Shown here in pieces: positions 45,874 to 56,051 of a stretch of 64,000 nucleotides of DNA. A program made the translations under genes and the position numbers. Position 1 is the stretch's first letter. Each line of letters opens with the position of its first letter. The stretch is from VAZQ01 sp963721005 (GTDB lineage Bacteria; Pseudomonadota; Alphaproteobacteria; Rhizobiales; Xanthobacteraceae): the NCBI GenBank assembly GCA_963721005.1, contig CAVRHR010000003.1, positions 310,001-374,000 on the forward strand, read 5' to 3'. The notes below the pieces were generated by a model that was not told the DNA's origin, did no database searches, and saw only the letters and a list, made by a program, of their open reading frames with translations.

Positions 45874-46623
45874 ATGTCCAAGATCGCCCTCGTCACCGGT
45901 GCCGGCACCGGAATCGGAAAAGCCGTCGCCTTGGCCCTGATGCGGGAGGGCTATGCGGTCGTGTTGGCCGGTCGGCGGCAGGACAAGCTCGACGAGACCG
46001 CGGCCGCCGGCAACGCCATCGGGGCCCACAGCCTTTCGGTGGCGACCGACGTGAGCGACCCTCATTCCGTCAAGGCACTGTTCGCCAAAACCAAGGCGAC
46101 CTTCGGGCGCCTCGATGTCCTGTTCAACAATGCCGGGATCGGGGCACCCGCCATGCCGCTCGAGGAGCTGCCGCTCGAGACCTGGAGAAAGGTCGTCGAC
46201 ATCAATCTCACCGGCATGTTCCTGTGCACCCAGGAAGCCATCCGGATCATGAAAGCGCAGGAGCCGCGCGGCGGGCGCATCATCAACAACGGCTCGATCT
46301 CCGCCCATACGCCGCGCCCGCACGCCGTCGCCTATACGGTGACCAAGCACGGCGTCACCGGCCTGACCAAGCAGACCGCGCTCGATTGCCGGGGCCACGA
46401 TATCGCCTGTGGCCAGATCGACATCGGCAATGCCGGCACGCCATTGACCGAACGCATGGTCGCCGGCGTGCTGCAGCCCGACGGCAGCAAGCGGCCGGAA
46501 CAGCGCATGAACGCAGACGATGTCGGCAAGGCGGTGGTCTACATGGCCGGCCTGTCGCTCGACACCAATGTTCTGTTCATGACCGTGATGGCCAACCTGA
46601 TGCCGTTCGTGGGCCGCGGGTAA
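45874..46623 (+). CDS. short-chain dehydrogenase/reductase
   Basis: 249 residues from an ATG with CAGGAAG upstream. Rossmann-fold SDR: TGAGTGIGKAVALAL (cofactor loop), VLAGRRQDK after the second strand favouring NADP(H), NNAGIGAPAMP, the catalytic Ser in NNGSISAHTPRPHAVAYTVT and the Y-x-x-x-K site as YTVTK. The substrate is unknown. An in-frame upstream ATG (45787) adds a Pro/Arg-rich leader and is less likely. Followed by a REP-like repeat. Confidence 0.9.
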   Translation: MSKIALVTGAGTGIGKAVALALMREGYAVVLAGRRQDKLDETAAAGNAIGAHSLSVATDVSDPHSVKALFAKTKATFGRLDVLFNNAGIGAPAMPLEELPLETWRKVVDINLTGMFLCTQEAIRIMKAQEPRGGRIINNGSISAHTPRPHAVAYTVTKHGVTGLTKQTALDCRGHDIACGQIDIGNAGTPLTERMVAGVLQPDGSKRPEQRMNADDVGKAVVYMAGLSLDTNVLFMTVMANLMPFVGRG

Positions 46624-46635
46624 TTCTGACTCCCT

Positions 46636-46750
46636 CATCCTGAGGAGCCGTGCGCAGCACGGCGTCTCGAAGGATGCAGCCGGGTGGCACCGCGCACGTG
46701 GCCATGGTTCGAGACGCGCGGGCTTCGCCCGCGCCCTCACCATGAGGGTG
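46636..46750. repeat. dispersed REP-like element
   Basis: Begins CTCATCCTGAGGAGC and continues with CGTCTCGAAGGATG; the mirrored half is GTTCGAGACGCGCGGGC...CTCACCATGAGGGTGA. This is the well-known style of intergenic palindromic repeat of Bradyrhizobium-type genomes, with imperfect arms and a short hairpin (GCGCGGGCTTCGCCCGCGC) in the middle. It lies between convergent genes and may act as a bidirectional terminator. Confidence 0.6.
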
Positions 46751-46791
46751 AAGAGATCAAAGTCTTTGCGCAGAGGTAGTGGCGGGGCCCG

Positions 46792-47166
46792 CTAGTCCGC
46801 CACCAGCGTCACCTTGATGCGAGCACCGGCCTTCACCCGGGCGAGCGCCTTCACGTCGGTGAGCGCCTGGGCGAAGATGTTGCAGGGGCTGGCCAGCCTG
46901 GTCTCGTCGCCTTGGCTGATGGGAGTGCGGCCGAAGCCGATGGCGATGCAGCGGCCCTCCGGCCAATAGGCGATCTCGCCCGGGACCACCACCGCCCGGG
47001 CTTCCGGCTCGCGCGCGGCCATAACCGCCACCTCGAAATAGACCTCCTCGCCCCAAGTCTGCGCCGCGGCGGTGGCCGGCAGCGCCGCCGCGACCTGCCG
47101 GGCGGTCGGCGTGTCCAGAAGCTGCGCGTCGAGCGTGAGCGTGCCGAAATCAAAGCGGATGCGCAT
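46792..47166 (-). CDS. cyclophilin-like fold protein
   Basis: 124 residues. RIRFDFGTLTLDAQLLDTPT, AAALPATAAAQTWGEEVYF, GEIAYWPEGRCIAIGFGRTP and SPCNIFAQALTDVKAL match the cyclophilin-like family represented by TM1367 (Pfam Cyclophil_like). The members have the cyclophilin barrel but no proven isomerase activity. The ATG at 47166 matches the family N-terminus; the open frame runs far upstream, antisense to the transporter gene, and that part is not coding. Divergent from the nucleoside transporter. Confidence 0.8.
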   Translation of the reverse strand: MRIRFDFGTLTLDAQLLDTPTARQVAAALPATAAAQTWGEEVYFEVAVMAAREPEARAVVVPGEIAYWPEGRCIAIGFGRTPISQGDETRLASPCNIFAQALTDVKALARVKAGARIKVTLVAD

Positions 47167-47256
47167 GGCAGCGACCCTCGTTTCCACATTATCATGCCGG
47201 CCCGGCATGATGCCGGCTGGCGGCCCGGGGGGCGGGCCCGGATAGGGGCATGGGGC

Positions 47257-48507
47257 ATGCAGCAATTGCAATCGGCATTTGGCATGCTCGCCCTGCTGGC
47301 GATCGCCTGGGGCATCAGCGAGAGCCGGCGCGCGGTCTCGCTGCGGCAGGCCGGGATCGGGCTCGCGGTCACTTTCGCGACCGCCACGCTGTTCCTCAAG
47401 GTGCCGGAGGTGACGGCCGGATTTTCCGCAGTCAATCACGCGATCGATGCCATCGCGGATGCCACCAAGGCCGGCACCGCCTTCGTGTTCGGCTATGTCG
47501 GGGGCGGCCCGCTGCCGTTCGAGCTGAAAGTTCCGGGCGCCGAGTTTAGCCTCGCGTTCCAGGCACTGCCGGTAGTGCTGGTGATGAGCGTGCTCACCTC
47601 GCTCCTGTTCTACTGGCGCATCCTGCCCCCGGTGGTGCGCGGCCTCTCCTGGGTGCTGGAGCGCACGCTCGGGGTCGGCGGCGCGGTCGGGCTGTCGACC
47701 GCCGCCAACATATTTCTCGGCATGATCGAGGCGCCGCTGTTCATCCGCCCCTATCTGGTCAACCTCACCCGAGCCGAGCTGTTCATCGTGATGACCGCCG
47801 GCATGGCCTGCATCGCCGGCACTGTGCTGGTGATCTATGCCGGCCTCCTCGGGCCGGTGATCCCCGATGCGCCCGCCCATCTGGTGGTGGCCTCGATCCT
47901 GGATGCCCCTGCCGCCATCCTGATCAGCCTGATCATGGTGCCGGACCTGAGCGGCGAGCGCACCGGCGCCAGCCTGCCCAAGGTCGGCAGCACCGCCTCG
48001 AGCACCATGGACGCGATCGTGCAGGGCGCGGCCGCCGGCCTCGAGCTGCTGCTCAACATCTGCGTGATGCTGATCGTGCTGGTGGCGCTGGTGCACCTCA
48101 CCAATGCCATCCTGGGCCTCTTGCCCGATATCGGCGGCGCCCCGGTCTCGCTGCAGCGGGCGCTGGGCTACCTGATGGCGCCGGTCTGCTGGCTGATGGG
48201 CATTCCCTGGAAGGACGCCGTGACGGCCGGCGGGCTCATGGGGATCAAGACCATCCTCAACGAGTTCATCGCCTATATCGAGCTCTCCAAGCTGCCGCCG
48301 GACGCGCTCGAGCCGCGCTCCCGCCTGATCATGCTCTATGCCATGTGCGGCTTTGCCAATTTCGGCAGCCTTGGCATCATGATCGCCGGGCTCACCACCA
48401 TGGCGCCGGAGCGGCGCGCCGACGTGATCTCGCTCGGCTTCAAGTCGATCGTCTCGGGCACGCTCGCGACCTGCCTCATCGGCGCGATCGTCGGGGTGCT
48501 GAATTAG
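47257..48507 (+). CDS. concentrative nucleoside transporter (NupC/NupX-like)
   Basis: 416 residues. N-terminal spans, the first gating motif around VFGYVGGGPLPFE, central LPVVLVMSVLTSLLFYWRIL, the nucleoside-binding segment STAANIFLGMIEAPLFIRPY (family consensus for the CNT core), and C-terminal GIKTILNEFIAYIELSKLPP with GFANFGSLGIMIAGLTTMAP. Takes up nucleosides with H+ or Na+ across the inner membrane. The ATG at 47257 fits the family start. Intact. Confidence 0.92.
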   Translation: MQQLQSAFGMLALLAIAWGISESRRAVSLRQAGIGLAVTFATATLFLKVPEVTAGFSAVNHAIDAIADATKAGTAFVFGYVGGGPLPFELKVPGAEFSLAFQALPVVLVMSVLTSLLFYWRILPPVVRGLSWVLERTLGVGGAVGLSTAANIFLGMIEAPLFIRPYLVNLTRAELFIVMTAGMACIAGTVLVIYAGLLGPVIPDAPAHLVVASILDAPAAILISLIMVPDLSGERTGASLPKVGSTASSTMDAIVQGAAAGLELLLNICVMLIVLVALVHLTNAILGLLPDIGGAPVSLQRALGYLMAPVCWLMGIPWKDAVTAGGLMGIKTILNEFIAYIELSKLPPDALEPRSRLIMLYAMCGFANFGSLGIMIAGLTTMAPERRADVISLGFKSIVSGTLATCLIGAIVGVLN

Positions 48508-48549
48508 TCCCATGTGTCCTCGAAATTGAAGGGAAAGCGCTGTGCGTAG

Positions 48550-48570
48550 GGGCGGGCCTTGTGCCCGCCC
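48550..48570. repeat. GC hairpin repeat after the transporter gene
   Basis: GGGCGGGC-CTTGT-GCCCGCCC is a perfect 8-bp hairpin 40 bases after the transporter stop. This motif is a common intergenic palindrome in related genomes. Not followed by a T run, so it is not a classical terminator. The rest of 48571-48770 holds nothing recognisable. Confidence 0.5.
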
Positions 48571-48770
48571 TCCTCGCCACGGGATTGGCCGAACGGGCGA
48601 ACCGAACCCTTCAACTTAGCTCGAAGCACACGACTAGCGCGGCCCTTCCGACGACTTGCCCGACCATGTATGGTGTGACGACGGACGCGTTGATCCGGAG
48701 CTGCCAGCGGCACGCCGACGTCCCGCTCGCAACGGCCGGAAAATGCGGTGGCGACACAGGGAGACGAACC

Positions 48771-49607
48771 ATGCCTGCGCCAAGCTGGCTCGGAGCCTTC
48801 GCGTTGATGGCGGCGCTCGGCGCCGCCGCGGCGCCGGCCCGAGCCTGGGACGATGCGAAATATCCCGACCTCACCGGCCAGTGGCGTTCGATCGGCGGCC
48901 CCGGGCGGTTCGACATCAGCAAGCCCGGCGGCCGCGGCCAGCAGGCGCCGCTGACCCCGGAATACCAGGCCATCTTCGAGGCCAATCTCGTCGACCAGGC
49001 CGCCGGCGGACAGGGCACCACCCCGACCTACAAATGCATTTCGCCCGGCATGCCGCGCGTCACCAACGGCTATGGCGAGATGGAGTTCATCGTCACGCCG
49101 GACACCACCTACATCCTGGTCGACCACATCCAGGACGATCGCCGCATCTTCACCGACGGACGCAATTGGCCCCTCGAGCTCGAGCCGACGCTCTTGGGCT
49201 ACTCGGTCGGCCACTGGGTCGACACCGCCGGCAGCGGGCACTTCGATGTCCTGGAGGTCGAGACCCGCGGCTTCCGCGGCCCGCGCTCTTTCGATGCCAG
49301 CGGAATTCCGCTGCACCAAGACAACGAGACCGTGGTCAAGGAACGCATCTTCCTCGACAAGGCCGACCGCAACGTCGCCCATGACGAGGTCACGGTCTAC
49401 GACCATGCGTTGACGCGTCCCTGGACCGTCACCAAGAACTACCGCCGCAGCCCGCAACAGCATCCCGACTGGACCGATGAATATTGCGCGGACAACAACC
49501 ACGTCGCCATCGGCAAGGAGGACTACATGCTGAGCGCCGACGGAATGCTGATGCCCGCCAAGAAGGACCAGGGCCCGCCGGATTTGAGATACTTCAACAA
49601 GAGGTAG
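48771..49607 (+). CDS. exported hypothetical protein
   Basis: 278 residues. Signal peptide (LGAFALMAALGAAAAPARA) and a mature protein rich in Asp, Trp and Tyr: YPDLTGQWRSIGGPGRFDIS, YKCISPGMPRVTNGYGEMEF, TPDTTYILVDHIQDDRRIFT, SVGHWVDTAGSGHFDVLEVE. I recall such exported proteins in soil proteobacteria, of unknown role; the TPD.TYIL.D......R.IFTDGR pattern is distinctive. CAGGGAGACG upstream of the ATG is a good binding site, and core-like codon use supports it as a real gene. Confidence 0.75.
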   Translation: MPAPSWLGAFALMAALGAAAAPARAWDDAKYPDLTGQWRSIGGPGRFDISKPGGRGQQAPLTPEYQAIFEANLVDQAAGGQGTTPTYKCISPGMPRVTNGYGEMEFIVTPDTTYILVDHIQDDRRIFTDGRNWPLELEPTLLGYSVGHWVDTAGSGHFDVLEVETRGFRGPRSFDASGIPLHQDNETVVKERIFLDKADRNVAHDEVTVYDHALTRPWTVTKNYRRSPQQHPDWTDEYCADNNHVAIGKEDYMLSADGMLMPAKKDQGPPDLRYFNKR

Positions 49608-49676
49608 TGCTGCGCGTAGCGGCGGCGCTTGGAGCGCCCTGCCCTCATACCCGATGCATCTTCAGGGACGCACAAC

Positions 49677-49716
49677 GTTTCACTCCCTCTCCCCATGAGG
49701 GGAGAGGGAGTGAAAC
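49677..49716. repeat. perfect 18-bp inverted repeat (REP-like)
   Basis: The left arm GTTTCACTCCCTCTCCCC, loop ATGA, and a right arm that is its exact reverse complement form a 40-base hairpin. It lies between convergent genes (48771 and usg) and probably stops transcription from both sides or is a REP-type element. No T run follows either arm. Confidence 0.65.
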
Positions 49717-49763
49717 GCTGTGCTCACTCCACGAACGCCCGCGCGTCTCGAATTATCAGGCCC

Positions 49764-50033
49764 CTAATTCAACCGAAACTCGCCGTCGAGCGCCCGGATT
49801 TCGGCCGGCTTGATCAGCCGGGCATGGGCCACCGTCACCGAATGCAGCGGCCCTTCCAGCTTCTCCAGCCAAAAGGCCAGAAACCGGTTGAGCAGCGGAA
49901 ATTTCGGGCAGAGGTCGTACTCCTGCCAGACATAGGTTTGCAGAAAGGACGGATGATCCGGCATCCGGTAGAGAATATGGGCCGTGGTCAGGCCGTACCC
50001 TTGCAGCTGTCGCTTGAAGTCTTCCGAAATCAT
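49764..50033 (-). CDS. usg: Usg family protein
   Basis: 89 residues. MISEDFKRQLQGYGLTTAHI, LYRMPDHPSFLQTYVWQEYD, FWLEKLEGPLHSVTVAHARL and KPAEIRALDGEF match the Usg family, small alphaproteobacterial proteins first noticed next to tryptophan genes and without an assigned function. AAGGAGAAACGAGCC before the ATG at 50033 is a strong binding site; an ATG 21 codons upstream is not needed. No trp genes are near here. Confidence 0.88.
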   Translation of the reverse strand: MISEDFKRQLQGYGLTTAHILYRMPDHPSFLQTYVWQEYDLCPKFPLLNRFLAFWLEKLEGPLHSVTVAHARLIKPAEIRALDGEFRLN

Positions 50034-50229
50034 GGCTCGTTTCTCCTTCCGGCCGACAATCAATGTCGCGGGAGTTGAGTTCCAATTGCAAGCCAAAAGG
50101 ATGAATTATATGTTCAATATCAATGCATTAGCAGCGTTTGCGAAGGACTGCTGACAGGCCCTGCCGGCCGTCCCGCCGGTTGGTGAGCCAGCCGAATTAA
50201 CCAAACAATCCAGCGGCTTATGAGGCCTG

Positions 50230-50256
50230 CTAGCACTCCATAAATCCGAGTGCTAA
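50230..50256. promoter_or_regulatory. CIRCE element (HrcA operator)
   Basis: TAGCACTC-N9-GAGTGCTA, a perfect core of the CIRCE inverted repeat, 129 bases before groES. The HrcA repressor binds it and releases the groESL operon on heat shock or unfolded-protein load. The outermost left base (C instead of T) is the only departure from the 9-bp consensus arm. Confidence 0.92.
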
Positions 50257-50384
50257 AAATTTTTCCCGGGGCCCTTGCGGTCAAAAATCGTTCGCCCTAT
50301 TTGGCGGCCAAGCGGTCTCCTGGGGGAGACTTCCGGCGGCCGCCCCATTCCAGTCACCACAGCCCAGATCTCGAGGAGAAGCTC

Positions 50385-50699
50385 ATGAAATTTCGTCCGC
50401 TTCACGATCGTGTCGTCGTCAAGCGCATTGATGCCGAGGAGCGCACCGCCGGCGGCATCATCATTCCGGATACCGCCAAGGAGAAGCCGTCGCAGGGCGA
50501 GATCGTGGCCGTCGGCCCCGGCGGCCGTGACGAGAGCGGCAAGCTCATCCCGATCGACGTGCGCGCCGGCGACCGCGTGCTGTTCGGCAAGTGGTCCGGC
50601 ACCGAGGTCAAGATCGACGGCGTCGATTACCTGATCATGAAGGAAAGCGACATCATGGGCGTGCTCGAGGGCACCACGGCCAAGAAGAAGGCCGCCTGA
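50385..50699 (+). CDS. groES: co-chaperonin GroES
   Basis: 104 residues. MKFRPLHDRVVVKRIDAEER with the mobile loop ERTAGGIIIPDTAKEKP (GroEL-binding IIIP) and RVLFGKWSGTEVKIDGVDYL are standard. It caps GroEL for ATP-dependent folding in the cytosol. The ATG is preceded by CGAGGAGAAG. The tail KKKAA is usual in Rhizobiales. 140 bases separate it from groEL; both are controlled from the CIRCE promoter. Confidence 0.98.
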   Translation: MKFRPLHDRVVVKRIDAEERTAGGIIIPDTAKEKPSQGEIVAVGPGGRDESGKLIPIDVRAGDRVLFGKWSGTEVKIDGVDYLIMKESDIMGVLEGTTAKKKAA

Positions 50700-50839
50700 T
50701 CGCGCATTCCGCTGCGTCCCCGGGCAGCCTTCCGCAGTGACCTGCGGCGCGGCGTCTCGCGGAAATCCATCCAATCCCCGATCCGGTCCACGAGACGCCG
50801 TCAGCGCCCGGGACTTGGATCAAATCGGAGTAGATCAAT

Positions 50840-52471
<1,632 letters not shown>

Positions 52472-52498
52472 TCGCTGCTTTCAAGCGACACAGACGCG

Positions 52499-52530
52499 AT
52501 GGCCCGGGCCCAAGCCCGGGCCATTTTGCT
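52499..52530 (+). terminator. rho-independent terminator of groESL
   Basis: Perfect 11-bp stem ATGGCCCGGGC / GCCCGGGCCAT with loop CCAA, followed by TTTGCTTT, 27 bases after the groEL stop codon. Very stable and well placed. The convergent barstar gene may use it too. Confidence 0.88.
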
Positions 52531-52554
52531 TTGGATGCACGGGCGGGATCGACG

Positions 52555-52916
52555 CGGCGGCGCGAGCCGAACCGGAAACGTGACGATGAACTCGTGACCT
52601 CCGTCGGCCCTCCAGAACTTTACGGAAGCGAAAAGGATGTCGATGTAGATCGCAACCGCCGCCGCGTCCAATAACGGCAGGTCCTCATGCACAACGCGAT
52701 TCGACGGCGTGCGACCCAATGGAAGTCCCGGACGCACTCGGACAGCGCATCCCAATTGCCGCCAAAATAGTCCGGCAGCTGCAATTCCCGGCGGAGAGCC
52801 TCGAATAGCGCTTCCCGACTATCCAGGCCGGCCGGAATCCTGACAATAAAATCCTCCGCAGAATCAAGATTGAGCGCGCCGACACTAAAGCAAAATCGGG
52901 AGAGATCAGCCGTCAT
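52555..52916 (-). pseudogene. barstar-family inhibitor, frameshifted
   Basis: The first 77 codons (AEDFIVRIPAGLDSREALFE, LRRELQLPDYFGGNWDALSE, CVRDFHWVARRRIAL) are a barstar fold, the intracellular inhibitor of barnase-type RNases. Near 52695 a one-base loss shifts the frame; VHEDLPLLDAAAVAIYIDIL, FASVKFWRADGGHEFIVTFP complete the domain in the next frame, which then reads on through the groEL terminator without a stop. The one-base fix TTG-GTG-CAT would restore the family sequence. Last gene of the immunity-type array; no barnase partner is seen. Confidence 0.7.
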
Positions 52917-52973
52917 GTCACGTTGTCCCGCACGGGCGCTTGCGCTGCCGCCACAAGCATCCACGCCCACCAG

Positions 52974-53420
52974 TCAATGCCCCAGACTCCACGCGACGAA
53001 CTCCTCCGAGGATATTTGAAGGGCATCCGCCACCAGCACCGCAACCTGCGCAGGCCAGAGCTCCAACCCGAGCGCATGGCCCTCGACGATATCGCAGAAC
53101 ACCGGGTAAAACCCCGCCTTGTCTGCGAATTCGGCAGGCGATAATCCAAGCTCGGTGCGCCGCACTCTGATGAACGCATCGAGCGACTGCAGTTCGAGGG
53201 TATTCGCCGCCGCTGACACGATTTGCCGCATATCGATTTTCAGCAATCCCGCCAGAACCTTGATCTTGAAGAGCGGCACCACCGTGCGCCACTCGTCGGG
53301 GTACGCCTCCAAGTCGTAAAGCTCGGAATCGCTCATGCTCAGGATGGCTGCGATATCGTCCTCGGATATCGCCAAGGCACGACGCTGCTGGCGCATCAAC
53401 GCATGGAATACATCTTTCAT
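52974..53420 (-). CDS. protein with two XRE-like helix-turn-helix segments
   Basis: 148 residues. Two regions have HTH-type spacing: RALAISEDDIAAILSMSDSE and RRTELGLSPAEFADKAGFYP (the 'G.S..E.A...G' of Cro/CI proteins). The N-terminal ATG overlaps the stop of the upstream gene (ATGA), showing translational coupling. It may regulate the array or be an immunity protein itself. Cytoplasmic. Family assignment moderate. Confidence 0.6.
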   Translation of the reverse strand: MKDVFHALMRQQRRALAISEDDIAAILSMSDSELYDLEAYPDEWRTVVPLFKIKVLAGLLKIDMRQIVSAAANTLELQSLDAFIRVRRTELGLSPAEFADKAGFYPVFCDIVEGHALGLELWPAQVAVLVADALQISSEEFVAWSLGH

Positions 53421-53740
53421 TCAGTGTCACTGCTCTTGCGAACGTACTCCTTAGTGGCATTCCGAAACATGAGTTGGCCACATCGCTGGCACTCTTGCGT
53501 GCTGCCCTCGACAATGAACTGTTCGGTGCCACAATCAGGATGACACACCGCGTAGGCTATCGGCAGCGTCTCGGGAAATTCTCCGACTGTATCTGGGTAG
53601 TCATCTATCGGATTCCGCTCCCAATCGCCGAGCGCTCGAACATGAGCCAGGAATGACTCCTCTTGTGCGGTCCCTTTCACGATCTTCGCATACCGCGTCT
53701 TTATGCGCGCAATCAGCCCGTCCAGCTCCGAATTTGACAT
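53417..53740 (-). CDS. small protein with a zinc-ribbon-like C-terminus
   Basis: 107 residues. A helical N-terminus (LDGLIARIKTRYAKIVKGTA) and a C-terminal part with CHPDCGTEQFIVEGSTQECQ, that is C-x3-C followed by C-x2-C (CQRC), which could hold one zinc ion. The acidic/aromatic middle (NPIDDYPDTVGEFPETLPIA) is typical of immunity-type proteins. No known family was recognised. Coupled by ATGA to the HTH gene. Confidence 0.55.
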   Translation of the reverse strand: MSNSELDGLIARIKTRYAKIVKGTAQEESFLAHVRALGDWERNPIDDYPDTVGEFPETLPIAYAVCHPDCGTEQFIVEGSTQECQRCGQLMFRNATKEYVRKSSDTE

Positions 53741-53812
53741 ATTCTCTTCCTCAAACGTCCCAGGACAATCAGGCTCCCCGGCTGCGCCTCGGACTTAAGA
53801 GCCCTCGTCCAT

Positions 53813-54306
53813 TCAATCGAGATTGCCGCCAGAGCCGCGGTTCGACAGAACCAGCGCCAAGCTGTGAAAGCGCTCCTTGAGAATTGTCCTGCGCGCACCG
53901 TCCACGATCATCGAAAGATAGTGCTCATGAATTGTGGACTCGATCACGACCCGTCCATTCCGGTCGCGAAACCCGATGTCCTCGGGCAAATCAGGATGCT
54001 GCCAGCCGTAGAGATGATCCGTCACATCCAAAAACAGCTCCATGACGGGATCTGCGGTTGAAAACTTGAATAATCTGGCAACAAGCCCGCCGTGGAGTTT
54101 GTCCCGGGCCACTCGCCGACGTCTTGCTCAGCGAGCAGGTGGGGCGCAAGACGTTTCACCACCGCCGCAATGTTGGGTCCTTTCTGAACCTCTTCCCGCA
54201 CCACGAAATACGCTTCATCGGACGTCGCGAAAGAATACCGGATGAATTCGGCATAGAGCGCGCCGTCCAGGTCTTGGCAAAGCTCGATCCGGCCCCGGCT
54301 CGTCAT
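53813..54306 (-). pseudogene. immunity-type protein, frameshifted
   Basis: The ATG overlaps the stop of the Imm26-like gene (ATGA). The first part (RIELCQDLDGALYAEFIRYS, EAYFVVREEVQKGPNIAAVV, KRLAPHLLAEQDVGEWPG) is followed near 54100 by a frame change; LHGGLVARLFKFSTADPVME, LFLDVTDHLYGWQHPDLPED, HEHYLSMIVDGARRTILKER complete it. Restored length about 165 residues. No named family recognised; composition and neighbourhood suit an immunity protein. Confidence 0.55.
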
Positions 54307-54773
54307 GGCGTTTGCGCCGGGTCGAGGATATTGGTCAACCTGATCTCCACCGCACCATATCCCCACGCTGAATCGATCGGCATGCCTGTGTCGTCGTCGA
54401 TACGGTACTCCGCCTCGATGCGGCCCGGGTCGGTATCGCAGTAACGCACGAGCACCGGCTTTCGCCTTCCGAGCAATTGCCGTCGTGCAAAGTCAGGCAT
54501 GCGCCACTTCGATCGGTCCCAATCAGGAGGTGCTCCGAGGACCCACCACTCGCCGTTGATCAATCCGAGATCGCCAAACCGGACGCGAAGGATCGCCTTC
54601 GCCGGCTCCAGATCATCCAGCCGAATTGGATCAACCAACTCAAGACGTGGCCCAAAAAAGCAACCGAACAGCGCCCGCCCCCTCGGCGCGGCTCGGGCCA
54701 CCACGCCGCGCGCATGGCCACCCGTGCGCAGAGGGACCAGAAACACAGAGCCTTCGGAATACGGCAGCTTCAT
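54303..54773 (-). CDS. Imm26-family immunity protein
   Basis: 156 residues. The N-terminus KLPYSEGSVFLVPLRTGGHA followed by RGVVARAAPRGRALFGCFFG matches the Imm26 pattern 'Y.EGDVF.VPL...G.A.GVVAR......G.FFGP' of polymorphic-toxin immunity proteins. The rest (WWVLGAPPDWDRSKWRMPDF, WGYGAVEIRLTNILDPA) is consistent. It would neutralise a contact-delivered toxin inside the cell. Its stop overlaps the next start. No toxin gene is nearby, so it is an orphan immunity gene. Confidence 0.75.
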   Translation of the reverse strand: MKLPYSEGSVFLVPLRTGGHARGVVARAAPRGRALFGCFFGPRLELVDPIRLDDLEPAKAILRVRFGDLGLINGEWWVLGAPPDWDRSKWRMPDFARRQLLGRRKPVLVRYCDTDPGRIEAEYRIDDDTGMPIDSAWGYGAVEIRLTNILDPAQTP

Positions 54774-54843
54774 ATTGAGCCCAACTCGCGAACGGCCTTG
54801 CATTTGCGAAGGTCTCGCGTCCGCGTTCCCCGCCGCGGCCGCG

Positions 54844-55869
54844 CTACCTCGCCTGGATCCAGGCCGCAGCCTTGTCGAAATACTCCTTGGTCCGCCAGAC
54901 AGCCCGATCCCACCGGCCATCGACGTGCGCGAGCGCCTCTCTCGCGGCCTCCCGGTCAGGGACCCAAATCGCAATCCTCGCCAGCGCATTCCAGTCCTGA
55001 TCGCGCAAGCCGTAGCGCTTGTCCCGCGCCGCGTAAGCCGCCCTGATTTGCGGCCAAGTAAGGCCGGTCTGAGGGAAGAAGTCGCCGGTCGCATATTCCT
55101 GCATCAACCGGTAGGCAACGTAGGAATAGGCGATCTTGCCGTCCTCGCCCCCCGGCGCGGCCTGAAGGGAATTGATATAGGCTGCAGGTTCGCCCGGCCT
55201 GCCGAACCATTTCTGCTGCATCAATTCGGCATGCTGTGCATACAGCGGAAAATAGGTCGGAAACAGCTCGACGGCGGTGTTGTAAAGCGCATCGATCCCA
55301 ATCCTCGGTTTGGGAGCGAACTGCGCCGATTTGGTCAACACCTCGTAGGCATGCGGATCGCTTTTCGGGTCGATGATCGTGAGCTGACTCTGTGCCCGGT
55401 CGAGGCGTTGCCGGACCAGCTCCCACTGGGCCGGGGTCACTTGGACAGCATAGCTCGTCCCGCGCGCCACCCACGCGTATTTGATCCAATTATCGGCCAG
55501 CGCCAACCGCGCGGCCAGCGAGTCCGGCCGCTCTTGCAGCCAGGCATCGAGCCGCCGCAGCTGCTTCTCCAGCACCGGCCGTGGCTGCATTGCGGCCTCG
55601 GGATCGATTTGGCATGAACAGCTCGAGCCGTCGGCGGGCACCAAGGCGCGATAGAATTCATACAGCTCGGGGTTTCCGCCGCGGACCCGAATGTCGAGGT
55701 TCCGAAACTCGGCTGCCATCCTGTCGAGCTCGCCGAATTGCTGTCCATCGAGCAGCGAGAACACCTGCCGCTGCAGGTCCGCCACCTCCGGCTCCTCGGC
55801 CCGCGCACTCAACGGCCCGGCAAGCACCACCACGACAACGCATGGAAGCAGAAATGCCAAACGATCCAT
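54844..55869 (-). CDS. exported DUF4034 protein
   Basis: 341 residues from the ATG at 55869. Signal peptide (LAFLLPCVVVVVLAGPLSARA), then the DUF4034 domain: FSLLDGQQFGELDRMAAEFR, YEFYRALVPADGSSCSCQID, WLQERPDSLAARLALADNWI, YAWVARGTSYAVQVTPAQWE, and FPTYFPLYAQHAELMQQKWF. The protein is helical and TPR-like. Such proteins turn up in toxin-immunity loci, but their role is not known. Start chosen for the signal peptide; an ATG at 55923 lies upstream. Confidence 0.75.
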   Translation of the reverse strand: MDRLAFLLPCVVVVVLAGPLSARAEEPEVADLQRQVFSLLDGQQFGELDRMAAEFRNLDIRVRGGNPELYEFYRALVPADGSSCSCQIDPEAAMQPRPVLEKQLRRLDAWLQERPDSLAARLALADNWIKYAWVARGTSYAVQVTPAQWELVRQRLDRAQSQLTIIDPKSDPHAYEVLTKSAQFAPKPRIGIDALYNTAVELFPTYFPLYAQHAELMQQKWFGRPGEPAAYINSLQAAPGGEDGKIAYSYVAYRLMQEYATGDFFPQTGLTWPQIRAAYAARDKRYGLRDQDWNALARIAIWVPDREAAREALAHVDGRWDRAVWRTKEYFDKAAAWIQAR

Positions 55870-56051
55870 AGGGATGACCTCGCTTGCCCAGGTGGCGAGA
55901 CCTTCGTTTGCAACCGTGAACATTCCTTTGCACGGAACACCGTGTTTTTACCGACCTCGGCAATATACCGGCCCGGACGCCGGGCATCCGCCCTGCCGGC
56001 TGCGGCTCGGCCGCCAGTTGCGCCGCATCCCAGCAACGATCGGTGAATGCT

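Noticed and set aside
46792..48513. 573-codon minus-strand frame covering the nucleoside transporter
   Set aside because: Only its last 124 codons are a real protein (cyclophilin-like); the upstream part is antisense to the transporter.
48550..48570. Rho-independent terminator of the nucleoside transporter
   Set aside because: Good stem but no T run after it; better described as a dispersed palindromic repeat.
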